Below are positions 1 to 4,799 of a DNA stretch of 7,244 nucleotides, one piece after another. Made by a program: the position numbers and the translations under genes. Within the stretch, counting starts at the first letter, position 1. The number at the start of each line of letters is the position of its first letter. The notes under the pieces were generated by a model, which worked only from the letters and a program-made list of their open reading frames with translations, ran no database searches and was not told the origin of the DNA. Source of the DNA: Bifidobacterium breve (GTDB taxonomy: Bacteria; Actinomycetota; Acidimicrobiia; IMCC26256; PALSA-555); NCBI GenBank assembly GCA_945889545.1, contig CAMDCC010000154.1, forward strand, positions 1-7,244. The letters are read 5' to 3'.

Positions 1-297
1 CGCTGCGACCGAGACACCTTCAACGCAACAGCAATCATCACCGGCATACCGCCAACCTAACCCGCCTCGCTAATTCAGCGACGTACCACTAGTTCCGCTG
101 GTAGCGGGCCTGCGCGAGTCAAAGTTCCCTTGACGGCATGGGAGCTGTCCGAGGCGCCGAGCGAGCGAGCGCCCGCTCGAGGTCGGCGTTCGGAGCGATG
201 AGGACGGCGTCCGGATCGTTCACGCGATGAGACGGGCACGGGACCATCGATTCGAACCAGGGAGCTGACGACATGACGACGCGGACGAAGCCCACGG
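1..297. other. Left-edge region without a recognised gene
   Basis: No complete gene is supported here. On the plus strand an open frame enters from the left edge and stops with TAA at 58-60, with a predicted end CDRDTFNATAIITGIPPT; most of its codons end in C, so it could be the C-terminus of a gene lying to the left, but I do not recognise it. On the minus strand an ATG at 47-45 opens a frame of 15 codons that runs off the edge. Small dyads are present: CCGCT-GGT-AGCGG at 95-107, GTCAA-N7-TTGAC at 118-134 and GGACG-G-CGTCC at 202-212. None has a partner signal that would make it a terminator or operator with confidence. Confidence 0.4.
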
Positions 298-444
298 ATG
301 CTCGGGTGGCGCAACGCCTCGCCCGCCGAGCGCGCACTCGTCGACGCCGTACAGGTTGCCCGCGACGAGGGTTACTCGTGGACTGCGATCGGCGTCGCGC
401 TCGGCGGGATCTCAAAGCAAGCCGCTCAGCAGCGCTTCTCCTGA
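298..444 (+). CDS. Small helix-turn-helix protein, possibly frameshifted at its 5' end
   Basis: The frame encodes 48 residues beginning MLGWRNASPAERALVDAV and ending in a helix-turn-helix segment around residues 28-47 (GYSWTAIGVALG, then GISKQAAQQRFS, stop). The pattern 'A-x-x-AR-x-x-G-x-SW-x-x-IG-x-ALG-x-SKQAA-x-x-RF' is a familiar DNA-binding helix-turn-helix of small actinobacterial proteins, so a DNA-binding role is inferred. Two oddities stand out. The turn has an extra glycine (ALG-G-ISKQ). The only good ribosome binding site (AGGGAG at 259-264) sits 8 bases before an ATG at 273 in a different frame (MTTRTKPTDA...), so one missing base between about 273 and 310 may separate the true start from the body; otherwise ATG 298 is the first start after the in-frame stop at 274-276. 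The 3' end overlaps the convergent acetyltransferase gene by 19 bases. Confidence 0.5.
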   Translation: MLGWRNASPAERALVDAVQVARDEGYSWTAIGVALGGISKQAAQQRFS

Positions 445-953
445 CCGCCGAGGGCGCCGTCACCAATGTCGGGCAGCGCCAGGTAGTCGTCCCACGTGAG
501 GTCTTCGCCAATGAACCGGGGCGATGCGAACGGCCACATCGCGGTGATCCATCGTCTGACTTCACTGCTGAGGCACGTCTCGAGCTCGCCTCCAACTTCG
601 GCGTCGATCACCCACCACGCGATGTCGGCGTCCGCGCCAACCTTTTCGGGTGGATCGATGTACACGCAACCGAGCAGCGCGGTCTCATCTCGGTCGAAGA
701 TCGCAAAGTTGAACGAGTCGTTCACCGACATCTCATCCGCGTGGCGGATCAGATCATTGAGGTCTTGCTCCCGGGTCATCGTGGGCGGCGGCCATCCCCA
801 ACCCTTGCCGAAGGTCTCCCACAGGCGCGCTTGAGATCCCATCACTGCCGCGTAGTCAAGATCGATGTCGCTGGCCCGAATTCCGCGCAGGTGATGCCCG
901 CTGCTCACATCCAAACTCGTAGGTGCGTCGAAGCCATCGGGAAGCCAACCCAC
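426..953 (-). CDS. GNAT-family N-acetyltransferase
   Basis: The 175-residue product looks like a single-domain GNAT acetyltransferase, which would transfer an acetyl group from acetyl-CoA to an amine; the acceptor is unknown. The GNAT-like core runs from about residue 20 to 150: the first strand at HHLRGIRASDIDLDY (20-34), an N-terminal helical part with WETFGKGWGWPPPTMT (45-60), the central strand pair FNFAIFDRDETALLGCVYID (81-100), then ADIAWWVIDAEVGGELE (109-125) and RWITAMWPF (134-142). The acetyl-CoA pyrophosphate motif (Q/R-x-x-G-x-G/A) is not in canonical form; the GGE at 121-123 lies near its expected place. The start is GTG (953-951), because an in-frame stop lies four codons upstream and the N-terminus GWLPDGFDAPT fits relatives as I remember them. 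No Shine-Dalgarno is close: the nearest GGAGG (982-978) is 24 bases away. It lies 105 bases downstream of the secreted-protein gene, beyond that gene's terminator. Confidence 0.85.
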   Translation of the reverse strand: MGWLPDGFDAPTSLDVSSGHHLRGIRASDIDLDYAAVMGSQARLWETFGKGWGWPPPTMTREQDLNDLIRHADEMSVNDSFNFAIFDRDETALLGCVYIDPPEKVGADADIAWWVIDAEVGGELETCLSSEVRRWITAMWPFASPRFIGEDLTWDDYLALPDIGDGALGGQEKRC

Positions 954-1020
954 ATCGCAACATTACGGAGTGGAATTCCTCCGCATCTACGAAACAAGCC
1001 AGACGCCCGGGAGCGGCGCG

Positions 1021-1044
1021 GGCCCCGGGACCGACCCCGGGGCC
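1021..1044 (-). terminator. GC-rich hairpin terminator after the secreted-protein gene
   Basis: GGCCCCGGG (1021-1029) and CCCGGGGCC (1036-1044) form a perfect 9-bp stem around a 6-base loop. It begins 14 bases after the minus-strand stop codon at 1061-1059 and lies before the next minus-strand gene. There is no T-tract after it, which is common for terminators in high-GC Actinobacteria. The stem is symmetrical, so it could also affect plus-strand transcription, but no plus-strand gene ends nearby. Confidence 0.65.
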
Positions 1045-1058
1045 GCGACGCAGCAACA

Positions 1059-1784
1059 TCAACCGGTCGTGAACTCGATGAGCTCGGTGCGGGCCCCGCC
1101 GTCGGTCACGCTGAGCTCGAGCACAACACCAACTCCCTTGGCGTAGAGCTTGTGCTCCGCGACGCCGGGCTCGAGCGGCGTGAAGTCCTTCGTCTTCAAG
1201 ACACCGTTGAAGGAACCGAACGGCACGTCAACCGTGTCCGTGAGACTCAGGATCTTGGCCATGTCCTCGGCCTCGCCTGCGTAGTACTCCTGGCGGTACC
1301 GATCACCCACCAACGGGCGTGCCAACATCACGATCCCCGCCTTTGCGCCGTCGACGCCGGCCTGCCACGCGCCATGGGAGTTGACCGGCACACCGTCCTC
1401 GTACTCGTGGGTGTCTTCACCGAAGTACCAGACGTTGCCGGCCTTGTCCTGCGCGTACCAGTCCCATGTGTCCTCGATGATGATGTCGTCGAGCGTCACC
1501 GTGTCGTGCACCACTGTGGTCTCGACGCCCTGCACGCGCTTGGTCTCCTCGGAAACCTCCAGCACGATGCGTTCGATGCCCTCGTCAGTGACCTTTTCGT
1601 ACACCCATCGGTTCCCCGGTTGGAACGGTAGGTAGGGGTTGTCGATCGTGGACACGAAGTCCTTCGGTCGGATCCGGGGGTTGTAGCTGCTCTTCCCGTC
1701 CGAGGCGGCGAGTGCCGCATTTCCGACGAGCATCGTCGCGAGCAAAGCCCCAGCCACCATGCCGAACATCCTGTGTTGCTTCAT
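1059..1784 (-). CDS. Secreted conserved protein of unknown function
   Basis: The 241-residue product has a clear Sec-type signal peptide: MKQHR, a hydrophobic stretch at residues 7-21, and an AxA cleavage site near residues 24-27 (NAALA/AS). No lipobox cysteine is seen, so a secreted or cell-envelope soluble protein of about 215 residues is expected. The mature part belongs, from memory, to a widespread uncharacterised bacterial family with the signatures NPYLPFQPGNRWVYE (49-63), DWYAQDKAGNVWYFGEDT (108-125), GAWQAGVDGAKAGIVM (138-153), RYRQEYYAGEAED (162-174) and PLEPGVAEHKLYAKGVG (203-219). It is acidic and rich in predicted beta-strands. No catalytic motif is visible and I assign no function. 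The start is ATG 1784-1782, which directly precedes the signal peptide and follows a GGACGGAG ribosome binding site; the longer open frame to position 2000 overlaps the divergent gene and lacks coding character. Confidence 0.85.
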   Translation of the reverse strand: MKQHRMFGMVAGALLATMLVGNAALAASDGKSSYNPRIRPKDFVSTIDNPYLPFQPGNRWVYEKVTDEGIERIVLEVSEETKRVQGVETTVVHDTVTLDDIIIEDTWDWYAQDKAGNVWYFGEDTHEYEDGVPVNSHGAWQAGVDGAKAGIVMLARPLVGDRYRQEYYAGEAEDMAKILSLTDTVDVPFGSFNGVLKTKDFTPLEPGVAEHKLYAKGVGVVLELSVTDGGARTELIEFTTG

Positions 1785-1812
1785 CGCTCTCCGTCCTTTG
1801 CATTCGTGCGGG

Positions 1813-1841
1813 CGCATTCCTGCTGGCAACACCCGCGTCAA
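1813..1841 (-). promoter_or_regulatory. Possible promoter for the secreted-protein gene
   Basis: On the minus strand TTGACG (1841-1836) matches a sigma-70-type -35 box. At 17 bases spacing the -10 position reads AATGCG (1818-1813), which is a poor match. The site lies about 30-57 bases upstream of the ATG at 1784. Only the -35 half is persuasive. Confidence 0.2.
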
Positions 1842-1883
1842 CGTTGGTCCGAGGATGCGCCGACGCAGGCCGGAGGCCGGTGA

Positions 1884-1913
1884 GGCCACGATGTGGGCCT
1901 TCACATCTTGGCC
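1884..1913. promoter_or_regulatory. 30-bp inverted repeat in the divergent intergenic region (candidate operator)
   Basis: The left arm GGCCACGATGTG (1884-1895) and right arm CACATCTTGGCC (1902-1913) are reverse complements at 11 of 12 positions (the single mismatch is 1889/1908), separated by GGCCTT. The dyad lies between the divergent secreted-protein and aldehyde dehydrogenase genes, 40 bases before the dehydrogenase ATG. Two direct copies of AGGCCGG (1867-1880) stand just to its left. A dimeric regulator binding here could control the dehydrogenase gene; a 5'-leader hairpin is the alternative. No regulator gene that would bind it is recognisable next to it. Confidence 0.5.
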
Positions 1914-1953
1914 GCTTCCCATGGCTTTCCTTGGGCTGCGCGAGGCTGCACCC

Positions 1954-3378
1954 ATGACAACACTGCGCCCGCTCCCCATCGGCGACGAGCGGATCACCAC
2001 CGACGACGAGATCGTGGTGGCCTCCCCGTTCGACGGACACGAGGTGGGACGAGTTCCACTCTGTGGCCCGGCCGAGGTGGATCAAGCAGTCAAGGCTGCG
2101 ATTGCCGCGCGCACGGAGAGCCCCTTGCCGCAGTGGCGCCGGGCCGAGGTGCTCGACACCGCGGCACGGTTGCTCGCAGAGCGCATCGAACACTTCGCGC
2201 GCATCATCGCCGAGGAAGCGGCCAAGCCGATCAAGACCGCTCGCGTCGAAGCCAAGCGTGCTGTGTCCACCTTCACGTTCGCGGCCGCTGTCGCCCGTGA
2301 CCTTGCTGGGGAAGTTGTCCCGATGGAGGCATCCGACGTGGGCGAAGGCAAGCTCGCGTTCACGTTGCGAGTGCCGATCGGCGTCGTCGGTGCAATCAGC
2401 CCGTTCAACTTCCCGCTCAACCTCGTCGCGCACAAGGTCGCGCCGGCAATCGCCGCGGGATGTCCGATGGTGCTCAAGCCCGCGTCACAGACGCCGTTCT
2501 CGGCGCTCGCGCTCGCCGAGATGCTGCTCGACGAGTGCGGGCTTCCTGCCGGTCACCTCAACGTCGTTACCGGGGGTGGCGCGACCGTCGGCAACGCAAT
2601 CGTCGATCACGACGACATCGCGATGATCACGTTCACCGGTTCCCCCGAAGTCGGCTGGGGTATCAAAGCACAGGCTCCCCGTAAGAAGATCGGTCTCGAG
2701 CTCGGCAACAACGCGCCCGTGATCCTGGAAGGCGACGCCGACTACTCGACGGCGGCACAGAAGATCTCGGTCGCTGGATTCAGCCATGCCGGCCAGTCCT
2801 GCATCTCCACCCAGCGCGTCTATGTGCATGAGTCGATCGTTGACGCGTTCCTGGCCGAGCTCGTGCCCCTCGTCGAAGCGCTGAAGGTTGGAGACCCGCT
2901 CAACGAGGACACCGACGTCTCGGCGCTCATCTCCGGCGCGGAGCGCGATCGGGTGAAGTCCTGGGTGGACGAAGCGGTAGCAGCAGGTGCCGAGCTGGCG
3001 ACGGGGGGCGAGGTGCGCGACGGCGTGATGACTCCGACGATCCTCACCAACGTCGCTCCCGACATGAAGGTGTGCGCACTCGAAGTCTTCGGGCCCGTCA
3101 TCGGCGTTCAGACGTATCGCGACGTAAACGACGCACTCCGGCTGGCCAACGAAACGCGCTACGGCTTGCAGGCGGCAATCTTCACGAACCATCTCCCCAC
3201 CGCATTGCGGGCGGTGCGGTCGCTCGACTTCGGGGGTGTGCTCGTGAACGAGGTACCCACCTTCCGCGCCGATCAGATGCCATATGGAGGACTCCGCGAC
3301 AGCGGCAACACGCGCGAAGGGCCGCGATACGCAGTCGACGAGATGACCGAATCGCGCCTCGTGATCTTCCAAGAGTGA
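1954..3378 (+). CDS. NAD(P)-dependent aldehyde dehydrogenase
   Basis: The 474-residue product is a full-length aldehyde dehydrogenase superfamily enzyme, oxidising an aldehyde to its acid with NAD(P)+ in the cytosol. All catalytic elements are visible: Asn152 in SPFNFPLN, cofactor-binding Lys175 in VLKPAS, the Rossmann-fold FTGSPEVG (227-234), the general base Glu249 in LELGNNAP, the nucleophile Cys283 in GQSCISTQRVYVH, and Glu377 in LEVFGPV. The GQSCIS-QR-YVH segment resembles the branch holding lactaldehyde, glyceraldehyde-3-phosphate and phosphonoacetaldehyde dehydrogenases, but the substrate cannot be read from the sequence. The start at ATG 1954 gives a normal N-terminus (MTTLRPLPIGDE) with GCGAGG 8 bases upstream. 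In-frame ATGs at 1891 and 1921 would add residues without homology and run into the inverted repeat. The SDR gene follows after 23 bases, so the two are probably co-transcribed. Confidence 0.93.
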   Translation: MTTLRPLPIGDERITTDDEIVVASPFDGHEVGRVPLCGPAEVDQAVKAAIAARTESPLPQWRRAEVLDTAARLLAERIEHFARIIAEEAAKPIKTARVEAKRAVSTFTFAAAVARDLAGEVVPMEASDVGEGKLAFTLRVPIGVVGAISPFNFPLNLVAHKVAPAIAAGCPMVLKPASQTPFSALALAEMLLDECGLPAGHLNVVTGGGATVGNAIVDHDDIAMITFTGSPEVGWGIKAQAPRKKIGLELGNNAPVILEGDADYSTAAQKISVAGFSHAGQSCISTQRVYVHESIVDAFLAELVPLVEALKVGDPLNEDTDVSALISGAERDRVKSWVDEAVAAGAELATGGEVRDGVMTPTILTNVAPDMKVCALEVFGPVIGVQTYRDVNDALRLANETRYGLQAAIFTNHLPTALRAVRSLDFGGVLVNEVPTFRADQMPYGGLRDSGNTREGPRYAVDEMTESRLVIFQE

Positions 3379-3401
3379 GTCAGCAGAGGTAGGAGAAGGC
3401 G

Positions 3402-4217
3402 ATGGAGTTGTCGGGCAAAGCTGCGCTCGTCACCGGCGGTGCGTCGGGCATCGGCAAGGCGACGGCTGAGCGGCTCGCGAGCGAGGGTGCGCGCGTGTGC
3501 GTCGTAGACCTCGACGAGGGCGGCGCCCGAGCGGTTGCCGACAGCGTCGGAGGCACGAGCTTCGCGGCCGATGTAGGCGACGTGACCCAGACCGACGCAG
3601 CATTCGCGCACTGCGAGCAGGAGCTCGGGTCCGTCGATGTCGCCTTCTTGAACGCCGGCATCGCCATCGGGTTCGCCGACATCACCACGTTGGAAGACGA
3701 CCTCTATCGAACCATCATGCGCGTCAACGTCGATGGCGTGTTCTTCGGTGCGCGCGCCGCGATCCGGTCCATGAAGCCGCGCGGTGGTGGCGCGATAGTG
3801 GCGACGGCATCGCTGGCCGGACTCATCCCGTTCCCACCCGATCCGGTGTACGTGCTCACAAAGCACGCGGTCGTCGGCCTCATCCGATCGATCGCGCCGA
3901 CGATCGAGCCGCTTGGCATCACCGCCAACTGCGTGAACCCCGGCTTCACCGATACGAACATCATCAACGACGAGATCAAGGGCATCGTTTCGGATCTCGG
4001 GTTCCCACTCATCCCCCCCGCCCAGATCGCCGACGCCGTGGTGCACGCGATCACGTGCGGCGAGACGGGTCGCTGCTGGGTATGTCAGCCCGGGCGCGAG
4101 CCGATCGCGTACGGGTTCCGCGACGTGCCTGGCCCCCGCACCCCTGGAGCCGAAGGTGTCCGCCCCCCGGATGTCCTCGGCCACGCGGCCTCACCGGGCA
4201 CTCCCGGCAACCAATAG
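3402..4217 (+). CDS. Short-chain dehydrogenase/reductase (SDR) family oxidoreductase
   Basis: The 271-residue product is a classical SDR. It carries the cofactor-binding TGGASGIG (11-18), Asp36 at the end of the second strand (VVDLD), which favours NAD(H) over NADP(H), the NAG motif at 84-86, Asn109, and the catalytic Ser137-Tyr150-Lys154 set (YVLTK). VNPGFTDT (178-185) is the usual loop after the sixth strand. The C-terminal 34 residues (from about GFRDVPGP) are Gly/Pro-rich and look like a low-complexity tail beyond the fold. The ATG follows a strong ribosome binding site (GGTAGGAGAAGG) and lies 23 bases after the aldehyde dehydrogenase stop. An alcohol-to-aldehyde or alcohol-to-ketone step feeding the neighbouring dehydrogenase is a reasonable inference; the substrate is unknown. 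Confidence 0.93.
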   Translation: MELSGKAALVTGGASGIGKATAERLASEGARVCVVDLDEGGARAVADSVGGTSFAADVGDVTQTDAAFAHCEQELGSVDVAFLNAGIAIGFADITTLEDDLYRTIMRVNVDGVFFGARAAIRSMKPRGGGAIVATASLAGLIPFPPDPVYVLTKHAVVGLIRSIAPTIEPLGITANCVNPGFTDTNIINDEIKGIVSDLGFPLIPPAQIADAVVHAITCGETGRCWVCQPGREPIAYGFRDVPGPRTPGAEGVRPPDVLGHAASPGTPGNQ

Positions 4218-4232
4218 ACCGCGGAAGCTCGC

Positions 4233-4254
4233 CGGTCCCTATCCTTAGGGGCTG
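4233..4254 (+). terminator. Weak hairpin after the SDR gene
   Basis: CGGTCCCTA (4233-4241), loop TCCT and TAGGGGCTG (4246-4254) can pair over 9 positions, two of them G-U wobbles, with a solid CCCTA/TAGGG core. It starts 16 bases after the SDR stop codon. There is no T-tract. It overlaps a possible -10 box (TATCCT), so termination and initiation are competing readings of the same bases. Confidence 0.35.
4240..4245 (+). promoter_or_regulatory. Possible -10 element upstream of bpa
   Basis: TATCCT fits the actinobacterial -10 consensus TANNNT and lies 31 bases before the bpa GTG. A start of transcription near 4252 would follow, almost at the GTG of a tiny upstream ORF (4254). A -35 box is not convincing: TAGACC at 4215-4220 is the nearest candidate, with 19 bases spacing. 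Confidence 0.3.
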
Positions 4255-4276
4255 TGACACCCACGACGGAGGCCCG

Positions 4277-4795
4277 GTGAACGATCGCGATCCATCTGCT
4301 CCGAGCGAGCCAGTGAAGCCTGAAGTAATGGAGGGCTTCCCCATGCCTCCGGGCACCGACGCCGATGCGGATGGCGAAGGCGTCACGCGACCCACGAAGC
4401 TGATCCGCATCGCCTCGATGGTGCGCAGCATGCTCGACGAGGTTCGCCGTGCACCGCTGGACGACGCCGGTCGCGCTCGCCTGCGCGAGATCCACGAGAA
4501 GTCGGTGCACGAGCTCGAGAGCGTGCTTTCACCCGAGCTGCAAAAGGAGCTCGGCGAGGTCGTGCTCCCGTTCTCATCGGACGCGCCGTCGGAGTCCGAG
4601 CTGCGACTCGCGCAAGCCCAGCTCGTTGGCTGGCTCGAAGGTCTGTTCCACGGGATCCAGGCAACCCTCTTCACCCAGCAGGCGATGGCCCAGGGTCAAC
4701 TCGAAGAGGTGCGCAAACGGCGCGCGCTCCAAGCGGTGCCCGGCGAGGAAGCTGCGCCCGGCGCAGCGGCCGACCCTCCCAGCGGCTACCTGTAA
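4277..4795 (+). CDS. bpa: Bacterial proteasome activator (Bpa/PafE family)
   Basis: The 172-residue product matches the family of Mycobacterium tuberculosis Rv3780. Known members form a ring that docks on the 20S proteasome and opens its gate without ATP, promoting breakdown of unfolded or loosely folded proteins. The helical core is clear: KLIRIASMVRSMLDEVRRAP (41-60), LDDAGRARLREIHEKSVHEL (61-80), LSPELQKELGEVVLPF (84-99) and the family hallmark LRLAQAQLVGWLEGLFHGIQ (109-128). The acidic N-terminus (1-38) and Pro/Ala linker before the tail (152-168) look disordered. The C-terminus ends SGYL; mycobacterial Bpa ends GQYL, a HbYX-like motif, so the Tyr-Leu is kept and the residue before it differs. 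The start is GTG 4277 behind GGAGG at 4268-4272; ATG 4328 is an alternative. The next gene begins 4 bases after its stop. The family implies that the organism has a 20S proteasome. Confidence 0.93.
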   Translation: MNDRDPSAPSEPVKPEVMEGFPMPPGTDADADGEGVTRPTKLIRIASMVRSMLDEVRRAPLDDAGRARLREIHEKSVHELESVLSPELQKELGEVVLPFSSDAPSESELRLAQAQLVGWLEGLFHGIQATLFTQQAMAQGQLEEVRKRRALQAVPGEEAAPGAAADPPSGYL

Positions 4796-4799
4796 GTCA

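Noticed and set aside
160..176. Short GAGC-type tandem repeat (GAGCGAGCGAGCG)
   Set aside because: Only about three copies of a 4-base unit in GC-rich DNA; no evidence of a functional repeat.
244..264. GATTCGAACC, resembling a tRNA T-arm read on the minus strand
   Set aside because: The flanking bases do not form the 5-bp T stem and no acceptor, anticodon or D arm can be folded around it.
119..595. Minus-strand open frame of 158 codons ending near VLIAPNADLERALARSAPRT
   Set aside because: It overlaps the acetyltransferase and the HTH motif and has low-complexity Arg/Ser composition. The last 42 codons have coding-like third positions, but there is no ribosome binding site and no recognisable family.
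972..979. GGAATTCC palindrome between the two minus-strand genes
   Set aside because: Eight bases of symmetry with poor extension on either side is expected by chance.
273..1631. Long plus-strand open frame of 452 codons
   Set aside because: It lies antisense to two well-supported minus-strand genes, and its product is arginine-rich without recognisable domains. Only its first ATG and Shine-Dalgarno are of interest, for the small HTH gene.
1585..2433. Minus-strand open frame of 282 codons
   Set aside because: It is a shadow across the secreted-protein gene and the aldehyde dehydrogenase, without coding features of its own.
2485..3372. Minus-strand open frame of 295 codons antisense to the aldehyde dehydrogenase
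   Set aside because: Long antisense frames are expected in GC-rich genes. The sense strand has all catalytic residues of the dehydrogenase family.
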